Source of the DNA: Acidobacteriota bacterium
GTDB lineage: Bacteria > Acidobacteriota > G020349885
DNA: 43,620 nt
Assembly (NCBI GenBank): GCA_020349885.1
Contig: CP070701.1
Coordinates: 2,040,713-2,084,332 of the forward strand
Direction of reading: 5' to 3'
The position numbers and the translations under genes are program-made. This document shows positions 17,273 to 24,555 of this stretch, piece after piece. The notes beneath the pieces are model-generated. The model searched no databases, had not been told where the DNA came from, and worked only from the letters and a program-made list of their open reading frames with translations. Position 1 is the stretch's first letter, and each line of letters opens with the position of its first letter.

Positions 17273-18063
17273 AGCCGCGCCGACGCCGTTTTTTCCGTCG
17301 GCGGTCGCTCAGGCCGAAGGAGATATACCTTCTCCCGACGACGTTTACGCTCCTCAACATGCTTTTCGGCTTTTCCGCCATTGTGGCGGCTACGCACGGG
17401 CGTTACTTTCAAGCCGCGGGCTACCTCAGCCTTGCCATCGTGGCGGACGGTCTCGACGGCCGATTCGCACGCATGATGGGTGCCGCCTCTCCGATGGGAA
17501 GGGAGCTTGATTCGCTCGCCGATATGGTGTCCTTCGGCGTGGCGCCCGTGATTCTCGTGTGGCGCTGGGCCTTCGCTGCGGAGCCCCATACGCTCGGCCG
17601 CCTGGGATGGCTGGTGGGGTTCATCTTCATGGCCGCCGCCGCCATTCGCCTGGCGCGTTTCAACGTGGACACGGTGGCGCGCAACTATTTCGTCGGAATG
17701 CCCGCTCCGGCCGCGGCAGCGGTTATCGCAAGCACCATCTACTACTACCCCAACCCCCTGGGGCGCTCGCTTGTCCAGGTGGCAGTACTCATCGCCCTCC
17801 TGGGGCTTGCAGCCTTGATGGTAAGCCAGATTCGCTTCGCGAGCCTCAAGGCGCTCGATTTACGGAGCCCTCGCTCGCACGCCTACATCTTCCCCATCAC
17901 CCTCTTCCTGGTTTTTATTTTCTACAAGCCGCCTCTTGCACTGGTATTCTGCGCCTACGCCTATTTCGCCGGCAATCTGTTCGCCCATGTTCGGCGCATG
18001 CTTGGGGCGAAACGCAAAGCCGCACCCGAGGAGCATCCGGCGGCCTCCGGAGCAACCCCGTGA
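17269..18063 (+). CDS. pssA: CDP-diacylglycerol--serine O-phosphatidyltransferase
   Basis: 264 residues from the GTG at 17269, which overlaps the psd stop by 4 nt and has AAAGGAGG upstream; the frame stays open further upstream but inside psd. Makes phosphatidylserine, the substrate of Psd. The CDP-alcohol phosphotransferase motif is intact: DGRFAR, eight residues, Gly, three residues, Asp (ELDSLAD), three residues, Asp. About six to eight membrane segments follow a very basic N-terminus (PRRRRFFRRRSLRPKE). Direct adjacency with psd forms the two-step route to phosphatidylethanolamine. The C-terminal end overlaps the next gene by 4 nt. Confidence 0.92.
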   Translation: MKPRRRRFFRRRSLRPKEIYLLPTTFTLLNMLFGFSAIVAATHGRYFQAAGYLSLAIVADGLDGRFARMMGAASPMGRELDSLADMVSFGVAPVILVWRWAFAAEPHTLGRLGWLVGFIFMAAAAIRLARFNVDTVARNYFVGMPAPAAAAVIASTIYYYPNPLGRSLVQVAVLIALLGLAALMVSQIRFASLKALDLRSPRSHAYIFPITLFLVFIFYKPPLALVFCAYAYFAGNLFAHVRRMLGAKRKAAPEEHPAASGATP

Positions 18064-18848
18064 CCGGGCGTTTTCTCTTCTGGTCGGCCGCACTTACGCT
18101 GGCTTTCTGTCTTCCGCACGTTGCGCAGGCCCAGGAGCTTTTTCCACCCGAAGATACATCCCTCGCTGATGTGCCCCCCGTCGAAAACATCCATCAGGCC
18201 ATCTACTTTCTGAATGTGCAGCGAAGCATGGAGGAGGATTTCTTAAGAAATCTTTACGAACGCTACCAAGCAAAACGCGTGGAGGAGCAGGGCCTTTTCG
18301 ACGAGCTCCGCGCACTTTACTATGACGTGGATTCGCTTCTTGCAAGCCGCGCCTCGCCTGAGCGCGAGGAGGGTCTTCGGGACGCGCTGGAGCGCCTCGA
18401 CGCCCTGGAGGCCCATCTGGTGCAGCTCACGATCGAACTCAAGCGCCTGCGCGATCAGATGACCGAGGTGCGCAACCGCATGGCGCAATTTTCGCACAAG
18501 ATTGCGGAACTCCTGGCTTCCGTTCCCGAAGAAGCAACCGACCTTACGGGCACATGGCTCGTGTCGCTTGAACCCCTCCAGTTGGTGGGTGAGATGCGCC
18601 TTTTTCAAAACGGCATTATGGTGAGCGGCACGTACCTTCTGAGCGGAGGCTGGCGCGGAAACGTTCGCGGCTACGTCGCCGGAGGGCAAGCCGTGCTGGA
18701 GCGATACGACGCCCAGCTCGGGCGAGCGGGGGAATTCGTCGCAGTGCTTTCCGATGACGGCAAATCGCTCGCGGGCCGATGGAGCAACTATGTTTTGAGC
18801 GAGGGCCCCAGCGTAGGCAGCTTCACGGCCAAGCGCTTGAAGCGATAA
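18060..18848 (+). CDS. exported coiled-coil protein with C-terminal beta-rich domain, unknown function
   Basis: 262 residues from the GTG at 18060 (GTGA overlap with pssA). The signal peptide has a hydrophobic core at about 4-22 and a probable cleavage after AQA (residues 23-25). Residues about 45-165 form a long charged coiled coil (EEGLRDALERLDALEAHLVQ, IELKRLRDQMTEVRNRMAQF). The last about 95 residues look like a small beta barrel of lipocalin type, with GTW at the start, MVSGTYLLSGG, and DGKSLAGRW near the end. I do not recognise a named family. Its place between pssA and purN suggests cotranscription only, though an envelope role near phospholipid synthesis is possible. Confidence 0.75.
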   Translation: MTGRFLFWSAALTLAFCLPHVAQAQELFPPEDTSLADVPPVENIHQAIYFLNVQRSMEEDFLRNLYERYQAKRVEEQGLFDELRALYYDVDSLLASRASPEREEGLRDALERLDALEAHLVQLTIELKRLRDQMTEVRNRMAQFSHKIAELLASVPEEATDLTGTWLVSLEPLQLVGEMRLFQNGIMVSGTYLLSGGWRGNVRGYVAGGQAVLERYDAQLGRAGEFVAVLSDDGKSLAGRWSNYVLSEGPSVGSFTAKRLKR

Positions 18849-18851
18849 CGC

Positions 18852-19466
18852 ATGTCCAAGGCAAGCACCCGCATCGCCGTCCTCCTTTCGGGGCGAGGAT
18901 CGAACTTTCTGGCCATCGCCCGCAAGGTGCTCGACGGAACCATTCCGGGAGAAATCGTTCTGGTGCTCAGCAACCGCAGCGACGCCGTGGGGCTGAAAAA
19001 GGCCGAGGACCTCGGCATCGACACCCTGTACCTCTCGCATCACGGCAAATCCCGAGAGGACTTTGACCGCGAAATGGTCGCAGCGCTCCGGGAGAGAAAC
19101 GTGGAGTTGGTGTGCCTGGCGGGATTTATGCGCATCCTCTCGCCAATCTTCATCCGGGCGTTCCCCATGCGCGTCCTGAACATTCACCCGGCGCTGCTTC
19201 CGGCCTTTCGGGGCCTCGATGGCCAGCGACAGGCGTTCGAGGCGGGCGTCAAGGTCGCGGGCGCGACGGTGCACTTCGTCACGGAGGGCCTCGACGAGGG
19301 CCCCATCATTCTGCAAAAGGCCGTTCCCGTGCGTGAGGACGATACCGTCGAGACCCTCTCGCGCCGCATCCTCCGGCAGGAGCACAAGATTTATCCCGAA
19401 GCCGTTCGTCTCTTCTGCGAAGGCCGCATTGAGGTGCGCGGGCATAAAGTACATATTCGACAATAG
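18852..19466 (+). CDS. purN: phosphoribosylglycinamide formyltransferase
   Basis: 204 residues, normal length for PurN. Transfers a formyl group from 10-formyl-THF to GAR, the third step of purine synthesis. The GAR-binding loop is LLSGRGSNF (about 11-19). The catalytic region has NIHPALLPAFRGLDG, with the expected Asn and His. The catalytic Asp sits in TEGLDEGPIILQ after GATVHFV. It lies 3 bp downstream of the preceding gene in the same operon and 30 bp upstream of the split PrcB-like gene. Nothing unusual in the motifs. Confidence 0.93.
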   Translation: MSKASTRIAVLLSGRGSNFLAIARKVLDGTIPGEIVLVLSNRSDAVGLKKAEDLGIDTLYLSHHGKSREDFDREMVAALRERNVELVCLAGFMRILSPIFIRAFPMRVLNIHPALLPAFRGLDGQRQAFEAGVKVAGATVHFVTEGLDEGPIILQKAVPVREDDTVETLSRRILRQEHKIYPEAVRLFCEGRIEVRGHKVHIRQ

Positions 19467-19496
19467 GAAAAGACGCTTCTATACAGGGTGAGTTCC

Positions 19497-20126
19497 ATGA
19501 TGCAAGGACGGGCATTGTGTGTGCTGTGGCTGAGCCTCGCGGCGGCGGGCGGCCTCTGGGCGCAAGACGACGCGAAGGAGCAAGCTCGTTCCTCCGCTGA
19601 CTGTCCTTCCGAGGCGCATGCCGATGAAAAGCACGTCGAAGGAACCCACGGCTGAGAGTGCAAGCATTTGCGGGCTCAGTTGAGCCGCGTCTTTCGCACC
19701 AACAGCTCGGCGTTCGACGAGGCCGGGGAGTTCGTTCTGGATACCGACGAAAAGTGGTGCGCGTTCTGGGACAAAGCGTACACCGACTTTCAAAACAAGC
19801 CTCCATGCCAGGGCCTCGGCGTGGATTTTTCCCATGAGACGGTCGTTGCCGTCTCGCTCGGAGAGCATAACGGCTGCTACGGCATCGAGATAGACCACAT
19901 ACACAGCACCGACGAGGAGGGTGTCTATGTGCTGGTCGTGAGCGAGCTCGAACGCAGCACCGATTGCCGTTGCGAAGAGGCTTTGGCGCATCCCGTGGAC
20001 GCGGTAAAGATCGAAGGCGCGGTCACGGGGGTGTTCATTGAGCGCTCCGTCAAACAGGTGCCGTGCAACTGGGGCAAGTCTCCACTGGAGCGCCGGTCGC
20101 GCCGCCGGCGCGGGGCGCTTTTTTAA
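19497..20126 (+). CDS. exported PrcB-like protein interrupted by an in-frame TGA (Sec candidate or nonsense mutation)
   Basis: From the ATG at 19497 (SD AGGGTGAG 5 nt upstream) a signal peptide ([12 protein letters not shown]) and a Cys/His-containing linker read 52 codons, then a single TGA at 19653-19655. The same frame continues GAG TGC AAG CAT and stays open to the TAA at 20124-20126. The downstream part resembles PrcB_C-type domains ([28 protein letters not shown]). No SD precedes the first start-like codon after the TGA (TTG at 19668), so the domain would be made only by readthrough. If TGA is selenocysteine, the protein is 210 residues with a Sec-Glu-Cys motif. A nonsense mutation or assembly error is equally possible. 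Confidence 0.55.
19656..19689 (+). promoter_or_regulatory. SECIS-like hairpin just after the in-frame TGA
   Basis: GGCTC (19673-19677) pairs with GAGCC (19682-19686) around an AGTT loop (19678-19681). Three further outer pairs form with one bulged G. The loop begins 23 nt after the TGA and has G and T in it, within the range usually described for bacterial SECIS elements. GC-rich DNA forms such stems often, so this is suggestive only. Confidence 0.35.
20089..20124 (+). terminator. intrinsic terminator at the end of the psd-purN operon
   Basis: AGCGCC (20089-20094) pairs with GGCGCT (20114-20119), and inside it CGCGCC (20098-20103) pairs with GGCGCG (20107-20112). A run of six T follows (20119-20124). 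The hairpin lies inside the last 12 codons of the PrcB-like frame, whose stop immediately follows the T-tract. Confidence 0.8.
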
Positions 20127-20230
20127 GCGCCGGGCCCCGCTTCGCGCAAGCCGCCCCGGCGCCGTCGTCAATGCCACTTCCTTATCCTTCACGCAACTGT
20201 CTGCGGTGCAGAAGGAAGCCGTCGAGTTGT

Positions 20231-20260
20231 TTGCCTGCGCGAAGCGGCCTTTGCTATACT
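20231..20260 (+). promoter_or_regulatory. promoter upstream of hslV
   Basis: TTGCCT (20231-20236), 18-bp spacer, TATACT (20255-20260) with TGC extension. The predicted transcript would start near 20267, only a few bases before the ATG at 20272, giving a nearly leaderless mRNA. An in-frame GTG at 20266 could then be the start. Confidence 0.45.
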
Positions 20261-20271
20261 CGGTGGTGAGC

Positions 20272-20799
20272 ATGTTTTTCGGAACAACCGTTGTGTGCGT
20301 GCGGCGGGGGAGCGGTCTCGCCATGGCGAGCGACGGCCAGGTAAGCCACGGAAACACCATAATGAAGCACGCCGCGTCCAAGGTGCGCCGCATCTACCAG
20401 GACCGGGTGCTCGCGGGGTTTGCCGGCTCCGCCGCGGACGGCCTCGCCCTTTTCGGCAGGTTCGAGGCGAAGCTCGAGGAGTACAGCGGCAACCTGCGCC
20501 GCGCGGCCGTTGAGCTCGCCAAGGAATGGCGGACGGACAAATACCTGCGCCGCCTCGAAGCCCTCCTTGCGGTCGCCGACCGGGAGCAGAGTTTCCTTAT
20601 TTCGGGCACGGGAGACCTTATCGAGCCGGACGATGGAATCGTAGCCATCGGCTCGGGCGGCCCCTACGCGCTGGCCGCGGCGCGCGCACTCGCCCGGCAC
20701 ACGGATCTCTCCGCGGAGGAAATCGCCGCCGAGGCGCTCAAGATTGCGGCGTCCATCTGCGTCCACACGAACGAGCACATCACGCTGGAGAAGCTCTGA
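20272..20799 (+). CDS. hslV: ATP-dependent protease, proteolytic subunit HslV
   Basis: 175 residues from the ATG at 20272. The N-terminal leader MFFG is removed to expose the catalytic Thr of TTVVCVRR. Family motifs follow: [42 protein letters not shown], and [15 protein letters not shown]. The C-terminal EKL ends normally. HslV forms a double hexamer that degrades proteins unfolded by HslU. An in-frame GTG at 20266 may be used if the transcript is leaderless (see promoter); the frame is open further upstream but that part lacks homology. It is followed 6 bp later by hslU. Confidence 0.95.
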   Translation: MFFGTTVVCVRRGSGLAMASDGQVSHGNTIMKHAASKVRRIYQDRVLAGFAGSAADGLALFGRFEAKLEEYSGNLRRAAVELAKEWRTDKYLRRLEALLAVADREQSFLISGTGDLIEPDDGIVAIGSGGPYALAAARALARHTDLSAEEIAAEALKIAASICVHTNEHITLEKL

Positions 20800-20805
20800 A
20801 CTCCC

Positions 20806-22251
20806 ATGGCCATCGAGCTGCCCCAAAGCTCCGCGTTTCCGGGCTTGCCCGACAGGGAAGAGAAGGCCGCGCCGCCCCGCGCGGGCGACGACCTTCTTCC
20901 CCGCGAGACCGTCGAATACCTCGACCGCTTCATCGTGGGCCAGACCCAGGCGAAGCGGGCCGTGGCCAAGGCCCTCCGCGACCGCTGGCGCTACCGGCAC
21001 ATCCCGCCCGAGCTTCAGGAAGAGGTCCTGCCCAAGAACATTCTCATGATCGGGCCGACGGGATGCGGAAAAACCGAGATTTCCCGGCGCCTCGCGAAGC
21101 TGACGAGCTCGCCCTTCCTCAAGGTCGAAGCGTCCAAGTTCACCGAGGTGGGCTACGTGGGGCGCGACGTGGACTCCATGGTGCGGGACCTGGTGGAGGT
21201 CACGGTGGACATGATCAAGCAGGAAGAGAGCGCCAAGGTGCAAGCCAAGGCGCGCCACAACGCCGAGGGGCGCCTCCTGGATTTGCTTCTTCCCCGGCCG
21301 CCCCGGCGCCGCCCCGAGCCTTCGGGTTCGGAGACGTCCGGCGACGCCCCCCCGGACGATGCGGAGTCCTACGAGGAAACGCGGAAGAAACTCCGCGAGC
21401 GTCTGCGCGCGGGGCGCCTGGACGACCGGACCGTGACGGTCTCGCTCACGCCGCGGCAGGTGCCCGCGATGGAAATCATCGCGGGCGGAAGCATCGAGGA
21501 AATCAATTCGAACCTCCGCGAGATGATGCAGGATATGTTTTCGGGGCAAAAGAAAACGAAGACCATGACGGTCGCCGAGGCGCGCGATTTCCTGGCCCGC
21601 GAAGAGGAGCAGAAGCTCATCGACATGGACCGCGTCGCCGAAGAAGCCGTCGCCCGCGCCGAGTCCTCCGGCATCATTTTCCTCGACGAGATCGACAAGA
21701 TAGCCAGCCGGGAATCGGGGCGGGGCCCCGAGGTGAGCCGCGAGGGGGTCCAGCGCGACCTGCTGCCCATCATCGAAGGCACCGCCGTGCACACTAAGTA
21801 CGGCACCGTGCGCACCGACCACATCCTTTTCATAGCCTCCGGGGCCTTTCACGTCTCCAAGCCCTCCGACCTCATTCCGGAGCTTCAGGGGCGCCTGCCC
21901 ATCCGCGTGGAGCTCGACTCGCTGACGAAGGAGGATTTCGTCCGCATCCTGCGCGAGCCCGAAAACTCCCTCATTCGCCAGTACACGGCGATGATGGCGA
22001 CCGAGGACGTGCACGTCTCCTTCACCGACGACGCCGTCGAGACCGTGGCCGAGCTGGCGTTCCGCGTGAACGAGACGACGGAGAACATAGGCGCCCGCCG
22101 CCTCCTTACGGTCATGGAAAAGCTCTTCGACGAGATTTCGTTCGCGGGCCCGGAAAACCCCGACCGCTCCCCCCGGATCGACGCGGCCTACGTGAAGACC
22201 GCCCTCGCGGACATCGTCCACGACCAGGACCTGAGCCGCTACATCTTGTAG
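20806..22251 (+). CDS. hslU: ATP-dependent protease ATPase subunit HslU
   Basis: 481 residues, AAA+ unfoldase that feeds substrates to HslV. N-domain start LLPRETVEYLDRFIVGQTQAK is typical. Walker A is GPTGCGKT (about 83-90), followed by the pore loop GYVGRDVDSM. The I-domain covers about 120-250 and contains a Pro/Arg/Ser-rich low-complexity part (PRPPRRRPEPSGSE). Walker B is IIFLDEIDKIA, and the sensor-2 region holds IGARRLLTVMEKLFDEISF. The C-terminus DLSRYIL matches the family tail that docks into HslV. The start is the ATG 6 bp after hslV. Confidence 0.95.
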   Translation: MAIELPQSSAFPGLPDREEKAAPPRAGDDLLPRETVEYLDRFIVGQTQAKRAVAKALRDRWRYRHIPPELQEEVLPKNILMIGPTGCGKTEISRRLAKLTSSPFLKVEASKFTEVGYVGRDVDSMVRDLVEVTVDMIKQEESAKVQAKARHNAEGRLLDLLLPRPPRRRPEPSGSETSGDAPPDDAESYEETRKKLRERLRAGRLDDRTVTVSLTPRQVPAMEIIAGGSIEEINSNLREMMQDMFSGQKKTKTMTVAEARDFLAREEEQKLIDMDRVAEEAVARAESSGIIFLDEIDKIASRESGRGPEVSREGVQRDLLPIIEGTAVHTKYGTVRTDHILFIASGAFHVSKPSDLIPELQGRLPIRVELDSLTKEDFVRILREPENSLIRQYTAMMATEDVHVSFTDDAVETVAELAFRVNETTENIGARRLLTVMEKLFDEISFAGPENPDRSPRIDAAYVKTALADIVHDQDLSRYIL

Positions 22252-22299
22252 CGATTTTCCAACATGGCAAAGCGCGCCGGCCTGTGCTACCCTTAGTGC

Positions 22300-23416
22300 A
22301 TGGCCACCTTCGACGAGCAGCGCGAGCGCCTCGAGGCGCTCGAAGAGGACTACGACGAACTGCGGAGGCATCTTTGACCTCCCGGGCCTTCGTTCGCGCA
22401 TAGCTTCCCTCGACAAGGAACTCTCAAATCCCGAAAGCTGGGCCGACTCGGAGAAGCGCGAGACGCTCGGGCGGGAGCGCGCCCGCGCCGAGCGGAAGCT
22501 GGTCTTTTACGAATCGGTCGAGCGGGCGCACCAGGACGCCGCGACTTATCTGGAGCTCCTGCGCGAGGGGGAGGACGCGGGGGAGGACCTCGAGGCGGCG
22601 CTCCTCAATTTCTCGCAGCTCCTTGAGCGCCTCGAAATTTCCCTCATGCTCTCCGGGGAGAACGATTCCAGGAACTCCTTCCTCTCCATCAACGCGGGCG
22701 CCGGAGGTACCGAGTCGCAGGACTGGGCCGAGATTCTTCTGCGCATGTACCTTCGCTGGGCCGAGGAGCACGACTACGAGACGCAGATCGTTGACCGGCA
22801 GCTCGGCGAGGAGGCCGGCGTCAAGTCGGCCACCCTGCGCGTCACGGGCGAATACGCCTACGGCTACCTGAAGGCCGAGTCGGGCGTCCACCGCCTCGTG
22901 CGCCTCTCCCCCTTCGACGCGAACCACCGCCGCCACACCTCCTTCGCCTCGGTTTTCGCTTACCCCGAGGTGGACGACTCGATCAAGATTCAAATCGAGG
23001 ACAAGGATCTCCGCATCGACACCTTCCGCGCGGGGGGCCACGGCGGCCAGCACGTGAACGTCACCGACTCGGCGGTGCGCATCGTCCACCTTCCCACGAA
23101 CATCACCGTGCAGTGCCAGAACGAGCGCTCCCAGCACAAGAACCGCGACATGGCCATGCGGGTGCTGCGCGCCCGGCTCTACGAGCACGAGCGCCAGAAG
23201 CGCGCGGCCGAGCGCGAGAAGCAGGAGGCGCAGAAGAAGGACATCGCGTGGGGCTCCCAGATCCGCTCCTACGTCCTCCACCCGTACAAAATGGTCAAGG
23301 ACCACCGCACCGGCCAGGAGGCGGGTGACGCCCAGCGGGTGCTGGACGGGGACCTGGACGAGTTCATGGCGGCGTACCTGCTCAAGGCGGCGCCCGGGGA
23401 AGCGCGGGAAGAGTGA
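22300..23416 (+). CDS. prfB: peptide chain release factor 2 with programmed +1 frameshift
   Basis: The first 25 codons from the ATG at 22300 run into an in-frame TGA (22375-22377) within the sequence GGAGGCATCTTTGAC. This matches the classical RF2 recoding site: an SD-like GGAGG three bases before CTT TGA C. After a +1 shift the frame reads LDLPGLRSRI and stays open to 23416, giving about 371 residues, the usual RF2 length. The anticodon-mimic motif SPF (RLSPFDANHRRHTSF) identifies RF2 rather than RF1, and GGQ lies in RAGGHGGQHVN. RF2 reads UAA and UGA; low RF2 lets the ribosome shift, giving autoregulation. Confidence 0.95.
22364..22378 (+). promoter_or_regulatory. prfB +1 frameshift site
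   Basis: GGAGG (22364-22368), 3-nt spacer CAT, CTT slippery codon (22372-22374), TGA (22375-22377), then C. The layout is the same as the Escherichia coli RF2 site. Ribosomes slip from CTT to TTT when termination at the TGA is slow. Confidence 0.95.
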
Positions 23417-23708
23417 AACCACGGAAAAGCGGGACCGGGAACGCAGCTTCTAAAAAACCTTTTCGAGCATCTGAAGACGCTGGAAGCGTTCGGCGGCGAA
23501 GCGGAAGAGCCCGCCGCCTCTCAGCAGGAATCAGGAGCCAGCCACCAGGGGTCAGAGATCAGTGATTGGTAAAGCGGCAGCCGTGCCCGTTCTCCTGTGT
23601 CTTGTGGTATGCATTAGGCCGGCTCTGTAGTATGGATTTCAAGAAAGCCGTTACCTGACATCAAATCGCTTCGGGAAATCGGGAAAAATTTCAAAAGGGG
23701 GGGCATGG
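23417..23708. other. intergenic region after prfB
   Basis: About 290 bp without a start-codon-bearing gene. The frame of prfB stays open after its TGA for a further 51 codons (to a TAA near 23570), with a coding-like amphipathic stretch LLKNLFEHLKTLEAF, but no start codon or SD is seen. It may be a gene relic or chance. The right edge holds the FHA promoter. Confidence 0.4.
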
Positions 23709-23714
23709 TATACT
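23707..23714 (+). promoter_or_regulatory. extended -10 promoter, near-leaderless, FHA copy 1
   Basis: TGG directly before TATACT (23709-23714), 8 nt upstream of the ATG at 23723. No clear -35 hexamer is found at 17-bp spacing and no SD precedes the ATG. The predicted transcript begins at or next to the start codon. The same arrangement precedes copy 2. Confidence 0.5.
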
Positions 23715-23722
23715 GCACGAAG

Positions 23723-24256
23723 ATGAACACTTCCTTTGCAGAGTGTCCCCAGTGTGGAGTTAGGTGGCGCACGCGAGGCGTCGAGGAAGACCAGCATCTA
23801 ACGTGCCCGTTTTGCGGGTACGAGTTTACGTTCCACTCGGTAACCCAACAGACCGCCGTCTGGGCCCGTCCGGATTTTTCACTGATGGAAGAGACGAACC
23901 CCATGGGCTTGCAAGATGGCGATGAACTGGGCCTGAGGGAACTGCCTTCCCACCTTAGCATCACACTGGAGATCATCAGCGGTCCCCAAAAAGGTCTAGT
24001 AATGGAAATCACCGAGAGCTGCATGACTCTGGGACGCTGCTTTCAGGGCACGGAGCTTGTGGACACATCCATGTCACGCAAGCACGCCGTGATCGAGATC
24101 TACGGCGACCGCGGGATTCTCTTGCGCGATCTAGCCTCCATCAACGGCACCCTTGTGAACGAGCAGCTTATCGCTCAGACACAACTCAAGGATGGTGACG
24201 TCGTCCGTATGGGGCTGACGGAGTTCAAGCTTCGAGTCCAGCCGAAGTCCTCATAG
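23723..24256 (+). CDS. zinc-ribbon/FHA-domain protein, copy 1
   Basis: 177 residues from the ATG at 23723. This gives exactly the same length as copy 2; an in-frame ATG six codons earlier (23705) overlaps the -10 box. The N-terminal zinc ribbon has CPQC (about 9-12) and CPFC (about 30-33) with RWRTRGVEEDQHLT between. A linker follows, and an FHA domain (about 80-175) shows GRCFQG, SRKHAVIE (phosphothreonine-binding Ser, Arg, His) and LRDLASINGTLVN (Asn-Gly). FHA domains bind phosphothreonine peptides; no kinase is in the window. Cytoplasmic; no signal peptide. Predicted to be translated from a nearly leaderless mRNA. Confidence 0.88.
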   Translation: MNTSFAECPQCGVRWRTRGVEEDQHLTCPFCGYEFTFHSVTQQTAVWARPDFSLMEETNPMGLQDGDELGLRELPSHLSITLEIISGPQKGLVMEITESCMTLGRCFQGTELVDTSMSRKHAVIEIYGDRGILLRDLASINGTLVNEQLIAQTQLKDGDVVRMGLTEFKLRVQPKSS

Positions 24257-24292
24257 CCCCCTCTGCGATAATTTCCGCTCTCGGGCGTTCTT

Positions 24293-24471
24293 ATTAATGG
24301 GAGCGTCTTGTAGATTGACGCCATCTCTTTACGTTCGGAAGGTGCAGAAAGTGCAGAAGGTGCGGGACGTGTTGTCTGCACCTTCCGAACCTTCCGCACC
24401 TCCTGTACTTTCCGAGCTTTCCGCCTCCGAGGCCGGCGATGCAGTCAACCTGTTTTCCGCTCCCCGTAATA
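24293..24471. repeat. repeat-rich insertion in the duplicated FHA spacer, with 12-bp inverted repeat
   Basis: Compared with the paralogous spacer after FHA copy 2, the spacer after copy 1 has about 180 extra bases. They contain iterations of GTGCAGAA/GGTGCGG and a perfect 12-bp inverted repeat, CGGAAGGTGCAG at 24336-24347 and CTGCACCTTCCG at 24376-24387. No protein is encoded. It may be a small non-autonomous element or slippage product. Confidence 0.5.
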
Positions 24472-24483
24472 ATTCTCGGGTGA

Positions 24484-24525
24484 CGCTCTGGCGTTTTAAA
24501 ACCGCCGGGCCGGGCATCCGCACGT
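24484..24525 (-). pseudogene. relic of the tsaB 3' end (duplicated)
   Basis: On the minus strand this stretch encodes DVRMPGPAVLKR, which is the C-terminus of TsaB (DVRMPGPAVLNR) encoded at about 25145-25180. The DNA matches nearly base for base, including flanking bases after the stop. It is joined directly to the promoter of FHA copy 2. It marks the junction of a tandem duplication. Confidence 0.8.
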
Positions 24526-24539
24526 CGAAAGGGGCGCAT

Positions 24540-24547
24540 GGTATACT
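24540..24547 (+). promoter_or_regulatory. extended -10 promoter, near-leaderless, FHA copy 2
   Basis: TGG plus TATACT (24542-24547), 8 nt before the ATG at 24556. Identical spacing and hexamer to copy 1. Confidence 0.5.
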
Positions 24548-24555
24548 GACAGAGA

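Noticed and set aside
20038-20271. N-terminal extension of HslV upstream of 20272
   Set aside because: The extension overlaps the terminator and promoter, is Arg/Ala-rich and lacks homology; HslV needs a short leader before its catalytic Thr.
22300-22377. prfB as a pseudogene because of an early TGA
   Set aside because: The TGA sits in the canonical RF2 frameshift site with SD-like sequence and CTT TGA C.
20254-22416. 720-residue open frame on the minus strand
   Set aside because: It lies wholly opposite hslV/hslU and prfB, which match known families end to end. High GC makes long antisense frames common.
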